A model generated the notes under the pieces. It did not search any database. It had not been told where the DNA came from and saw only the letters and a list, made by a program, of their open reading frames with translations. From Corylus avellana (taxonomy: Eukaryota; Streptophyta; Magnoliopsida; Fagales; Betulaceae), in the NCBI RefSeq assembly GCF_901000735.1, contig NC_081546.1, positions 26,931,527 to 26,995,526 on the forward strand: a stretch of DNA of 64,000 nt, read 5' to 3'. Shown piece by piece: positions 10,922-21,477 of this stretch. Each line of letters opens with the position of its first letter. Positions within the stretch are counted from its first letter, which is position 1. The translations under genes and the position numbers were made by a program.

Positions 10922-11823
10922 CTCATTTCTTTCTAGGACTTGATGAACATCGTCATGAAACCACAACCTACTATGGTTGCCAGGTTCTGTGGTTGATTCT
11001 TGTTGAACAATTTCTCTACTCATTTCTTGTAGTAAGTCATGCATCTCCAATGATTTGTAAGGCAGGGTTGTATTGAGACAGTACTCATGATGATCAATAT
11101 ATATGAGAGATTTATCCACAAGCACTTGTATACCATTATCAACAAAGTAACCAAGTGCGTCTAGTATTTTACTGATATGACATAATTCTTGTCCTTTGAA
11201 AAAACATGCAATGTCAAGAAAAATATTTTTTACGGTGTCCTCCGACCCGTCATAACTTATTCTAAGTATTTCTTGAATTGTTTTATTAGGAATTCTTGTA
11301 TACATAGCCAATACACTTTCCCATTCGTTCGAGCTTTTACCATATAGATATGAACCAAGCACTATTAAAGCCAGTGGAAGGCCCCTGGCATAACTTGTTA
11401 CATGCCCTATGAGTTCCAAAAAATCGTAGTTAGGTATGTCACTTTTGAAGGCATTCCAGCGAAAGAGCTGATGAGCTTCATAGCAATTCAATTTATTCAC
11501 CTGATATGCTAAATCAACTCCGCGTGCAATAAGTAAATGTTTATATCTTGGTGTTGTGATGATTCTACTTCGTAAGCGAAACCTATCACCTTTTGCGACT
11601 AACTTTTTGAATTGCTTTGGCAATAGTTGTCTTTCTAATCCAACGCGTTCCAAAGATCCCTATTGTGCACGTAATGCCCTTCTTCTCTATATCTATAAGT
11701 GACTTCACATCTTGTGCATGAGATTCTTTTCCAGCTGGATACTGAGCAACTTTGAAGTATGTGTTGTTTACTAATATCGAATCCACCCATTTAATGATTT
11801 CGTACATGAATTCAGGTTCATTC
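10922..11823 (-). pseudogene. TNL2 NB-ARC exon, unit 2 (joined to the intact TIR exon)
   Basis: Same sequence as the unit 1 exon (8279-9180). Here it lies downstream of the TNL2 TIR exon (12612-13123), with a MULE in the intron. The phase-2 join AG|G gives RNEPEF. Reading on, the degraded P-loop GTRWIRKTT is reached and a stop follows at 11586, so the TIR-plus-NB-start product would be about 249 residues. The later part, with GLPLAL, FLDIACFFKG and MHD, is out of frame. The LRR is missing. Confidence 0.8.
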
Positions 11824-11911
11824 CTAACAACACAAAGAGATAACAAAACATCAAATTAATGAGTTATTTTCATATTAAAAGAATAGAAATATTTAAAAGA
11901 TTAATTATATA

Positions 11912-12473
11912 GGGTTAAATACTAAATACCCCCCTTGGTTTAAGTTGCTTTATTTTTTTCCCCCTTAGCGTTTAATTTTTATCACAGGAGGTCCCTATGG
12001 TTTTGATAATAGACCAAATTAGTCCTCTGTTAGTTGACCGTTAGTTGACTTAACGGAAGTCCACGTGGACCAATCAAATGTTGACACGCGGCAACTACTT
12101 AAATTTTTTTTTTGTTTTTTTTTTTAAATAAAAAAAAGTATTTAAAAAAAAAAAGAAAAAACATTGGGGGTGGCTCAAATGGCCAAGAGCCAGCCCCAAT
12201 TTTTTTTCTTTTTCTTTTTCTTTTTCTTTTTTTTTTTAAAAAAAAATACATTTTTTTTTAATTTTAAAAAAATAAAAAAAATTGAAGTAGTTGCTGTGTG
12301 TCAACATTTGATTGGTTCACGTGGACTTCCGTTAAATCAACTAACGGTCAACTGACAGAAGGACTAATTTGGTCTATTATCAAGACTACAGAGACTTCCT
12401 GTGATAAAAATCAAACCATCAGGAGGAAAAAATAAAGCAATTAAACTCTAGCGAAGTATTTAGTATTTAACCC
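11912..12473. mobile_element. Non-autonomous Mutator-like element, MULE-B, in TNL2 intron 1
   Basis: The termini GGGTTAAATACTAAATA and the inverse are shared with MULE-A, and the long TIRs diverge moderately from it. It is flanked by a perfect 9-bp TSD AATTATATA (11903-11911, 12474-12482). The interior has poly-A/T and a few GC-rich bases. It separates the TIR and NB-ARC exons of TNL2, and the corresponding TNL1 intron lacks it. Confidence 0.88.
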
Positions 12474-12611
12474 AATTATATATAAACATTTTCAAATGTA
12501 AAATAGTCCACATCCATGAAAACAGGTGTATAATAATATACTATATGTAATTAGAATAATAATTGAAAAAAGAACAATCTAGAAGGAAGGCTCAAGAGTG
12601 GTTAGAAATAC

Positions 12612-13123
12612 CTGTTTGCCAGATGCATTCCTGACAAATTGGCCATGTCGCTTAGGGCTGTCTTCCACCCATTCACCTTCATTTCGTCATCCTTGAACCT
12701 TTCTTCAAGTTTGGCAAATGCTTCTCCAACACTTTCAATTTGGTTCCGTACTTGCTTCGGATCTACATCATAAAACAACGGTAAAACTTGTTGCTTCCTT
12801 ATTTCTCTACACTCGAGGATCTTCATTAGTTCATCCAAGCACCAATGAGATGATGCATAGTTTTTAGAGAATACAATGATTGAAATCTTTGACTGCTCAA
12901 TGGCTTTGAGAAGTGCTGGTGAAATTTTCTCTCCACTTCTAAGCTTATCATCCATGAAGGTGTTAATTCCGTTTCGACGCAAAGCTGCGCATAAATGAGC
13001 AGTAAAATTGTTTCGAGTATCTTCACCTCTAAAACTCAAGAATACATCGAAAGTTGATGGATGGGTGAAAGAAGAAGAAGAAGAAGAAGAAGAAGAAGAA
13101 GAATGGGTTTCTTGGAAGGCCAT
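12612..13123 (-). CDS. TNL2 TIR exon (intact TIR domain)
   Basis: The exon encodes about 171 residues from the ATG at 13123: an N-terminal run of about 11 Ser made by a ttc/gaa microsatellite, then DVFLSFRGEDTR, the alphaA segment, SHWCLDELMKILE with the putative catalytic Glu, and LPLFYDVDP. Exon 1 ends CAG|GTATTTC. TIR domains hydrolyse NAD+ and start signalling through EDS1 complexes. This is the cleanest TIR domain in the window. It would be translated with the degraded NB start to about 249 residues, so the gene as a whole is a truncated TN-type or TIR-only gene rather than a full receptor. Expression cannot be judged here. Confidence 0.85.
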
Positions 13124-13193
13124 GGAATAAGTCCTCTTCTGTGTGTATGATTACTGCTTACGAGAGAAGTGACAATGCAGCATTCGAAAACGA

Positions 13194-13204
13194 CCCTATT
13201 TAAA
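13194..13204 (-). promoter_or_regulatory. TATA-like box upstream of TNL2
   Basis: TTTAAATAGGG on the minus strand, 71-81 bp upstream of the TIR ATG, is conserved with TNL1. Confidence 0.45.
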
Positions 13205-13322
13205 GTAAAATAGAGAAGTCTATTGTCCCATTGCATCATAATTAAAAATAATAATAATAGAAGTTGATCGCACAATTTAAGTAAAATGATTGGCAACTTC
13301 CCTAGTGTACTACTTGAGGTCA

Positions 13323-13475
13323 GAATAATGATACAACTTACGCCTGGCGTGCATCAACAGCGATGCACACCAGGCAAAAAAATTTTTTTTATTATTATTT
13401 TATTATTTTAATTTTTTTTTTTAAAAAAGAAAAAAAAATTTTGTCTGGCGTGCATCGTAAGTTGCATCATTACTC
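13323..13475. mobile_element. 153-bp MITE upstream of TNL2
   Basis: The 20-bp termini GARTAATGATRCAACTTACG are inverted at the right end. The TSD is GGTCA (13318-13322, 13476-13480). The TNL1 promoter has the empty site with a single GGTCA at 6436-6440. Inner inverted blocks cctggcgtgcatc flank an A/T core. A related copy lies near 43881. Confidence 0.85.
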
Positions 13476-13483
13476 GGTCAAAA

Positions 13484-13793
13484 TAACGTTAATATATGGG
13501 CGTGCGGCATGCCCTCAAGAAAGGAAGTTTTAAACCTGCCTGGAGTGCCATTGAAACTCTGTGCAATTGGTGTCGCTTGCCCACACGCGGATGCAAGTGG
13601 AGGGCCTGTTTGTCTTGTTTGGTTATGTGGCAGGTTGTCCACCAATGTCTCACAGAAATTCAACGCTTCGCTGGCGTTGACAATTCAGGCCGAGTATTTT
13701 ATCCATTGTTGGGAACGTACACGCAAATACGCAATGAATTCGTTGAGTGTCGTGCCGGAGAAACCAATGCCGCGTTGCATCATTAAATAATAT
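13484..13793. other. GC-richer segment, coding-like on both strands, not recognised
   Basis: Compared with its AT-rich surroundings this block is GC-richer and stays open in several frames on both strands (61-96 residues). I recognise no domain. It belongs to the TNL upstream flank. In TNL1 most of it was deleted and replaced by a short inverted copy (see 6490-7150). It may be a captured gene fragment. Confidence 0.4.
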
Positions 13794-13999
13794 GTGTGAG
13801 TTAAAAAAAAAAAGATTTTGTCAACGGAAAAAAAAAAAAAAAAAGCTTTTGCAACGAATCCATTTCCTGCACTTTCAATAAACTATCGCATAAATAAACG
13901 ACAAATTGCCTCAAGTTGGTTTATAGAAAAAATGTTAACAAAAAAAAAAAAAAACTAAATAACCAAAAATAGGTGGCTTTTTTATATTAAGGAATGATA

Positions 14000-14145
14000 G
14001 GCTTACAAACATATTTTAAAAAAAATTATAAACTGATGTGGCACAACATAATAGGATATGAGATAAATTCAAATTTTGAAAAATTCAATCATATTGTGCC
14101 ACATCAGTTTGTAAAAGTTTTTTTAGTAAAATGTGTTTATAAGCC
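14000..14145. mobile_element. MITE with nested inverted repeats, copy 3
   Basis: Diverged copy of 7344-7488 with the same TA-flanked ends and an extra T-rich insertion between the inner and outer repeats. Confidence 0.7.
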
Positions 14146-14461
14146 TAGCATATTCCTTTTATATTAGCCCCTTAATTATTATTATTTTTTCAAATGGTTA
14201 TTTTATATATTTTTAAATTTTACTTATTAAACTTTAAAGGTATTTGGAAAGAAAAATGCAAAATTGCCTAATTTGACATGTAATGACGCAATGGTAGTAT
14301 GTGGGGCTTCAATGTCAATTTTAAAGTTTAGATGCATAATTGCAAAATAAGTAAGTTAAGAAAACTAAAGTGTATTTTTCCCTTTTTATTTTATTTTATT
14401 TTTTACCGTGACTGATCAAATTGTGGATTGACAACCACGTCACCATTGTGATAGTGATGGA

Positions 14462-14551
14462 ATATTTGTGTGGCATATAACAATAACATTACTCTTATGA
14501 TGAATGACTTCTTTCATATATAAGAGTAATGTTTTTGTGCCACACAAATAT
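14462..14551. repeat. Hairpin-forming inverted repeat, copy 3
   Basis: Diverged copy of the 7812-7901 inverted repeat. Confidence 0.6.
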
Positions 14552-14916
14552 ACCGCCAATATCCCACAAATGGCACATAACATTAGTATCTCTATATACA
14601 TATTTAAACTATTTTTAACGATGTTTTAACAGATGGGTTAGTTTTAAAATAAAAATAGTATATCACCTTCAAGTATTTTTGGACAAATATGTAAGAATCA
14701 AGTCACCAAGTCACATGACATGTGAAATACGTTGTGTTCAAACCTCTATGTTTTGATGAGGGATTATTGCATGAATATAGGTATTTAGGTTAAATTTGTA
14801 GTTTGCGCCATCGAACAATAGACCGAGATGGACAAACGCTCGATTGTGGGTGAATGAACATTCAAATATCAAGGAGCGAATATTTATTGTTCCCAAAATA
14901 GGTTTATACAATTTTT

Positions 14917-16388
14917 AATGAAAGATTATGATTTTTATTACATGGTTAGAGTTTTGCGTGTAAGGATTAGGACTTTTGTATTTATGTCTGACGTTAGAAT
15001 GAGATTGTAGTGACTTGGGTTTTAGATGTCCGAGATTGTAGATAAACGATTGAGATAAGTAATTGATTATGAAACTATTCATATTTAATGTGCGATATGT
15101 CAACAAATTGAGTATATTTAATTTTATGTCATGAGCTTATTTATTTTTATAACATGTTTAAGACTGCTTCAAATGGACAAATGATTTTATATATGTTTTT
15201 CTTAAATAAAATGAACAAACATGCATTGTATGACATGATTGTGGGCCATGGGTTACTATAATTATATGGTCTTTGACCCTATGGTCACAGGGTTTATGTT
15301 TATGTTTGGCTGTGGATCCATTGGCTAATTGTGACATGCATACCATACACGGATGAGTTACTAGTACGATTTTGAAAGTAGTGGCCAGCCAAGATTGAAA
15401 TCAATTAGGCTGCTAGTATATAATGGTATGCGGCAGTATCTGAGGCACAGATATTGTATTACGGGTCCCTCAAGATAGTCAACCCTACCAAGAAAAGGCT
15501 TAAAGGCTTGGATTTATCGTATGGAACAAGCTATGATTAATTTTAAGTATATAATTATATATGTATTGCATGATTTCTTTGCATTAAATTATATGTAACT
15601 TGTTACTGGGATTATGTCACCCTAATTCAAAATAAATTTCATTTTCCTTAACAGTAAATAACAGAGACAACAGATACTTTATGCAAAACTCACGTTTAAT
15701 ATTAAGTTCATTGCATAAACCAAATTCATAATAATTTACTTACTAAGTCATGGATTTACACACTTATTTGCTTTCACATGTCAAACTGTTTTGCAAGTTA
15801 GCAGGTTGTTAGGCCGTAGAGTAAAAAATTCAATGGGATAAAAATGCCGAGAGAATGGTTTGCATTGTGAAGTTTGCTTAGATAGAAGTAATTTATATCA
15901 TTATAATAATGTTTGTTTGAGAGCTCAGAGTCTATATTAATGATACATAATGTTATGTAAGGTCATACGATAATTGTGTCAGACAATTTATTTCTGCTTT
16001 TGCATGCTCATACTTTGATAAGTAACAATTAGGGTAATACTACTAGTCAATGTAGCAAAATTTTCATTTTAGCTATATTATTGGAGATGAAAAAGGGCTT
16101 TATTTGAGTTGCTCTTATGAAAAACATGGGCATTTTTTTTTTTTTTTTTTTTAATATAAGTAGATCAAAAACAAAATACAAATCATAACAACGACAACGA
16201 CGACAAGAAACAGAATAAAACAAAAACAAAAACAAGCTTAACAACTTTAGCTGCTTTATTTATCATTTGCTATAAATAACTTGAACAAAAACAAGGAAAT
16301 CAAGAAAAAATTGACACCCACAAAATAATTTACATTTCACATTCAAAATCACACAAATCTAAATAATAATAATAATAATAATAATAAA
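14917..16388. other. Intergenic DNA, no gene recognised
   Basis: AT-rich. Open frames are short and without known motifs. A T-run sits near 16130-16152 and an (ata)n microsatellite near 16360-16388. At about 16263-16285 the sequence tatcatttgctataaataac is the paralogous empty site of the hAT element at 44064-48651. Confidence 0.55.
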
Positions 16389-16826
16389 TCAAGCTTCTGG
16401 TTCCCTGTAGAAAGAAAAAATGAGAAAGATACACAAAGGTGGAACTACAAAAGCTGCAAGCTTTAGCAAGTCCTCAGTCTCCTTTGATATCACTCCAATC
16501 CTTGACCAGTCTCCACTGTACCTGAACATTGAAATCTTTCTTCATGAGAAACATAGATTCAAGTTTCTGATGAAAAAAATATCAAAGAAAACAGACGAAA
16601 AAGCATACCCAGCATCGATGAATCCCAGCCCAAGCACTGCCACAATAGAGCGAGCAAGAATTGGGGTGGAGATTCTCAGTGGGAAAATGGTTTCTTGCTG
16701 GGCTCTGGAATTATCAGACAAATCTTTCTTCTTAGCCATTGAGATTCCAAATTTTCTGCCATTTCTCCTCACAAACGGATAAGAAGTCGGGCTGTTGAAG
16801 ATAAAGCTCTTTCTTGTGACCAGCAT
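16389..16826 (-). CDS. Small plastid-type membrane protein, copy 1 (DUF7887-like)
   Basis: There are two exons on the minus strand: 16609-16826 and 16389-16521, joined GG|G to give AGYSGDWSRIGVIS. The intron is 87 bp (GTATGC...CAG). The product is 116 residues. The N-terminus is rich in Arg, Ser and Phe and lacks acids, like a plastid transit peptide. It is followed by a hydrophobic segment ARSIVAVLGLGFIDAGY and a second one, LAAFVVPPLCIFLIFSF, near the C-terminus. The conserved SGDWSRIGVISKETEDLLK core is found in a family of small plant proteins that I recall as DUF7887; the function is unknown. The C-terminus is REPEA. Copy 2 at 48710-49202 is about 95% identical. Confidence 0.7.
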
Positions 16827-16945
16827 TTCCTATCCTCTGTTTGGGCTCGTTACTCTTTGACCATTCTCAAACTCTAAAAATCATTCACCCAACAAGGGCA
16901 AAATTGTAATCACCGTAATTTCATAGAAAGGGCACAAAAACCTAT

Positions 16946-17170
16946 TTACAAAAGGCATCCGCGCATTCGATCGTGAGGTGGAGCAAGGTCATCTGTTGGG
17001 CTTACCCCATTGGCCCCAGCAGCCCCTCCTTCAACTGCCGGCTGTCCATGCAAAGACACTCGGGTCTTCAAAATCCTGCTCCGATGCGCCTGCTTGTGAG
17101 GTCTCAACAGGGGTCCTGTGCGCAGCTCCACGGAAAGACACTCGGATTCCCACCAGAGGCTTGTCATCTC
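16946..17170. other. GC-rich fragment, not recognised
   Basis: The fragment stays open on both strands (67-75 residues) and is unlike the AT-rich surroundings. I see no known domain. It has no counterpart beside copy 2 of the small membrane-protein gene, where homology stops near 16912/49285. Confidence 0.35.
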
Positions 17171-17646
17171 TGTTAGAAAATCAACCTTATTTCTCGAATC
17201 GGTAAGATGCGAAAATTAAAAACGCAAAAGCAAGCAATCACAAAACATAAAAATACACAAAAACAAGTAATTTCTGTGTTTTGTAACACAGAAATTTATG
17301 TGGTTCATCACGTCGACAAAGTTTCAGCGAGTTTTACTATTTTTGAGAGATAACAATACAGGAGGCGTGAATATTCAAAGATACATAAAGTCACACAAAA
17401 CCCTACTAACATAAGTGACTATAAATAAGACCCCAGAAAGTGTCAAAACACTAAAATTGACCAAAAATATGATAAATATATTATGATATTTATATAATTG
17501 GTTTATATTACCTAGTATAAATTAATTTATGTTTTCTTGTATAAGTTGATTTAGGTTTATTTGTATAGATCGAATTATTCAATTATAAATAGGGACGTCT
17601 TAAAAAAACACAATGTATTACATTTAGAGGAGTAAATTTAGGTGTT
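17171..17646. repeat. LTR-like sequence, unassigned
   Basis: It starts TGTTAGAAAATCAACC and contains a short palindrome tttctgtgttttgtaacacagaaa and a tatgtggttc leader-like motif typical of Copia LTRs. The right end is lost in the gap at 17647-17746. No partner LTR was found. Confidence 0.3.
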
Positions 17647-17746
17647 NNNNNNNNNNNNNNNNNNNNNNNNNNNNNNNNNNNNNNNNNNNNNNNNNNNNNN
17701 NNNNNNNNNNNNNNNNNNNNNNNNNNNNNNNNNNNNNNNNNNNNNN
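17647..17746. other. 100-N gap followed by a (gt)n/(gc)n microsatellite
   Basis: The gap has the fixed length used for unknown-size gaps. Right after it, 17747-17800 is gtgtgtgcgcg-type simple sequence that grades into a G run and ga repeats, a likely cause of assembly failure. The gap truncates the 3' end of TNL3. Confidence 0.9.
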
Positions 17747-17810
17747 GTGTGTGTGCGCGAGTGTGTGTGTGTGCGCGCGCGCGCGGGGGGGGGAGAGAGA
17801 GATACCTCAC

Positions 17811-19592
17811 TCAATACTGGAATATGTACCTCCATGGAAGCTGATTTTTTTCCAATGAAGTGCATCCACGAACATGTACCTGCCATACATACAGTGGAAG
17901 ACCTCGAATATCTGCACGAGCATGTACCTGCCATACATTCGGTGGAAGACCTCGAATATCTCGAAGTTGCTTGCAATCGTCCAAGTACAGCTTACACAAT
18001 CCAACACATTTTCTGAGGCATGAAGGAAGGGTAACAATTGGACTACTTGATAGATCTAGAACACTCAAACTCAAATATTGAGATTTTGTAGGTTCTTCTA
18101 AAAATTTTTCCAATGACAAGCACCCCTTAGCATGAACTTCTTCTACATTTGGTGGAAGACCTCAAATTTGTTGAAGTTGCTTGCAATCTTCCAAGTAAAG
18201 TTTCTTCACTCCAACAAATTTTTTGATGCACGAAGGAAGGGTAACGATAGAACTACTTGATAGATCTAGAACTCTCAAACTGATAGGGTAATATGATTCT
18301 GTTTCAACACTATTTCGAAGACTCAATAATTGCAATGCCGCAAACACCGTTCCATCCCCCACAAGTTCGGGTGGTATATTAAAACATTGAGATTTTGTAG
18401 GTTCTTCAAAAAATATTTCCAATGACAAGCACCCCTTAGCATGCACTTCTTCTACATTTGGTGGAAGAAATTGAATTTGTTGAAGTTGCTTGCAATCTTC
18501 CATGTAAAGTTTCTTCAATCTAACAAATTTTCTGATGCATGAAGGAAGGGTAACAATAGGACTACTTGATAGATCTAGAACTCTCAAACTGATAGGGTAA
18601 TATAATTCTGTTTCAACACTATTTCGAAGACTCAATAATTGCAATGCCGCATCCCCCACAAGTTCGGGTGGTATATTAAAACATTGAGATTTTATAGGTT
18701 CTTCCAAAAACATTTTCAGTGACAAGCACCCCTTAGCATGCACTTCTTCTACATTTGGTGGAAGAAATTGAATTTGTTGAAGTTGCTTGCAATCTTCCAT
18801 GCAAAGCTTCTTCAATCCAACAAATTTTCTGATGCATGAAGGAAGGGCAACAATATCACTCGCAGATAGATTTAAAATGGTCAACGTAGAGCAGCAAGCA
18901 AATGTCTTCAAGAAATTTGATCCTAATGGAGCATAATTACTATGTTCCAACTCTGGAAGTTTCGAAAATGTTATCCAGGAACAACCATCATCAGAATCGC
19001 TTGTTTTCGTCGGAGATGACAATTGGTGTAATTCGTCCTCTGATGAAATTTCAGATTCCTTTGTATATACAATAGAGGGCATGGATTGTCCATTATCCTC
19101 CACCTTCTTTAGAAACTCAACGACTTTTGAACAACCTCGGAGAGAAAGACACTCTAAATGTTGCAATTGATAAATTTCATCTGAAAGATCCATTAGGTTT
19201 GTGCAGCCACCTAGATATAATTCTTTAAGCCCAACGAGGCACCCAATAGATGAAGGCAATTCCTCTGCACCCATATATGTAAAGTTGATTTTCTCTAAAT
19301 ATTCCATTTGACACTCTATTTTAGAAAAGTTCTTAAGACTTAAGCAACCCCAAAGGCAAAGTGATTTGAGAGATCTCAACTTGAGGCTTCTTGGGAAATC
19401 CATAAGATTAGAGCAACAAAAAAGATTCAAACAAACAAGCTTATCAAGGAATCCCACAGAATGATCAATCTTAACTAAATTTCCGCAACAAGCAAGATCT
19501 AATTTCTGTAAATTTGGAATCCTTGAAACATCATGGATTTCTTTTAGGAATTCACAACCATTAAAATCCAAAATGGTCAGGTTTTGGGAATT
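17811..19592 (-). pseudogene. TNL3 LRR exon
   Basis: The exon opens at AG|AATTCCC with a TNL-type LRR start (LDFNGCEFLKEIHDVSRIPN). LRRs follow in order, then a serine- and acid-rich linker (about 19000-19080), then a tandem set of near-identical modules. The reading frame stays open except for TGA at 18162-18164, where CGA would give the IRGLPPNV found in the next module. The exon continues in frame to 17811. Confidence 0.85.
17850..18860 (-). repeat. In-frame tandem LRR modules of 99-103 residues
   Basis: The segment LPPNVEEVHAKGCLSL recurs at DNA positions 18131, 18440 and 18737, giving spacings of 309 and 297 bp, both multiples of three. A shorter fourth module follows toward 17850. Each module has LPSCIRKFVGLKKL, EDCKQLQQI and LPPNVEEVHAKGCLSL. 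High identity between modules indicates recent unequal exchange inside the LRR. Confidence 0.85.
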
Positions 19593-19840
19593 CTGTCAAG
19601 AAAAACCAAGACAAATTAGTTTGATAGAAGTTTACTACAAAATTTAAACCAAAAAAATATTAAAAACAAGAATAATGTTATTCTTCATACCTATTTGACA
19701 TGACATGGTTTAAGTGACTAATATAGAAAACCACTTAAAACAGGATATGTCAACTAGTGTGAAAAAGGCGTAAAATAACTATATCAACTAGTGTGAAATA
19801 GTTATGAAGAGTAGTATTACTCTAAAAACAATAATTGTAC

Positions 19841-20113
19841 CTGGACTCCCTTCAATTCCTTGAGACGACTAAATGGCATTCTTAGAATAGCAAGTTTCTT
19901 TCCACAAAAATTGGATGGAAAATATTCTCCAGGATATGTAAGCCAATCAAACACTCTTAACTCATTAGAAAGAAAATTAGGCTCTCCAGAAAAGCATGCA
20001 TTATTGTTTATAAACATTTTGAGACTCTTCATCTTTTTGAAAGCTTTGAGACTCAAGTGTATCGGGTCTCGATTAGGCAAATTTACCAATATGCCCTCAA
20101 CTTCGTTTGTTCC
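19841..20113 (-). pseudogene. TNL3 linker exon (NB-ARC to LRR)
   Basis: The exon is open from GTNEVEGILVNLPNRDPIHL to RLKELKGVQ, the standard segment between the ARC2 and LRR domains of TNLs, with AKAFxxMKxL-type and PSNFxxxxLxxLxMPxS-type motifs. It is flanked by AG at 20114 and GT at 19840. The exon is intact by itself. Confidence 0.85.
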
Positions 20114-21106
20114 CTAGCAAGAAATGTATAGTTATCAAACATATTAGCAAGCAACATTGTAACATAAAGTTCTTCATACATTAACAATTGCTAGAACTAT
20201 ATATATACTTTATGAAAAGAAACAAGCCTATATTCCATCTGACTGTTTTTTTTTTTATTTTTTTTATTTATATATATAATTTTAGATTTTTAGAATGACT
20301 AATTTATTTTTAGAAGCATGTTACACATCATTGTTTAATTTTTTTTTTTTTTTTTTTTTTGCAAATCCAATAGATCTACCATTGGATTTGTGGACTCTTG
20401 TGGATCTCACACAAATTCAATGGTGAACTCACCAATTTATTATACGGAGATGTGTGAAAGATGAGATAAATAATGATTTTTTATAATTTCTCTTATTTTT
20501 ATTATTGGAATGTCCTAAAGTGGTTAATTAATTTGTCTTTGATACATATTTACATATTACCCCCTTACTTGTTCGTAAGAGAAAAGGCAAGATACTCGTA
20601 ATTATTCTTCTTAATTAAAAGCATTCCATTTGTTCAGCTCATTTGTAATATTATTGGTCAAATTTCTTTTATCAGTTATTGTAAAATGAAGAAAAAATTA
20701 TTGAGTGACTGCTTGTTTGATAATGTTTTGAGAAGTATTTTCAGTTTTGAAAAGGTAAAAATTGAGAATTAATTTGGTAGGGGCCACATAATATACAAGT
20801 GTTGCATGTGGGTCCATAAACAAAAATTTGTTTGGTAAAATTTTGAGAAGTGTATTTTGAAAACCAAAAATTGATAAATATTTTTATAAAAGAAAATAAA
20901 AATTAAAATGTTCATTATAATCTTTAAATAAAAATTAAAAATTGATAAACATCTAACTTCAAGCAAAATTGTTATTCTGTAAAATTTCAAACAAAATTTT
21001 TATTTAGTAAAATCTCAAGAGACGTGATAAATTAACTATCCTAGTATTTGAAAACAATTTTACAAATGGTTTCACAAAAACACAACCAATTAAACAGTCG
21101 GAATCT

Positions 21107-21214
21107 TTTTTTTTTTTTTTTTTTTGACATATCCGCACAAAAGGGGGGAGGGGGATTCGAACTAGTGACTTCTGCTTCATTAGGCATGGTCCCAGCCGAT
21201 TGAACTATCTCTTG
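21107..21214 (-). mobile_element. tRNA-derived SINE in TNL3 intron 2
   Basis: On the minus strand an A-box-like TAGTTCAATCGG and a B box GTTCGAATCC are followed by an A-rich tail (T run at 21107-21125 on plus). The TSD is GGAATCT (21100-21106, 21215-21221). The paralogous TNL1 intron has the empty site at 4141-4165. Four related copies occur in the window. Confidence 0.85.
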
Positions 21215-21477
21215 GGAATCTATTGTAATTAGGGTATAATCTTAATTTGATTTTGAAATTAAATTCATTTCTACTTGTTCAAGTCTTTTCTGTAACATAT
21301 AAGTATGCACTTATATATATTTGCATGTAACTTTTCAGCCTCTTTTTATAAAAAATAAAATTAAAGAAAAATTAAAAAATTAAAAAAAAAAAAAAAAGGT
21401 TCAATATTTTTGTAGTTGCTTAACTCATGAAAAAGAAACAAATGTAAAATTAGAAGGGATTTTAACATAATTCTTAC

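Larger units (their letters stand above)
9520..12062. repeat. Tandem duplication unit 2
   Basis: Near-identical copy of 6877-9419, offset 2,643 bp. It contains a second copy of the flank, the NB-ARC exon of TNL2 and the left half of MULE-B. Confidence 0.9.
13794..14916. repeat. Third copy of the TNL upstream flank
   Basis: It aligns with 7130-8258 and 9773-10901 but is more diverged (about 5%). It includes the MITE (14000-14145) and the hairpin (14462-14551). It ends where the other two copies switch to the NB-ARC exon, so it represents the ancestral, undeleted arrangement. Confidence 0.8.
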
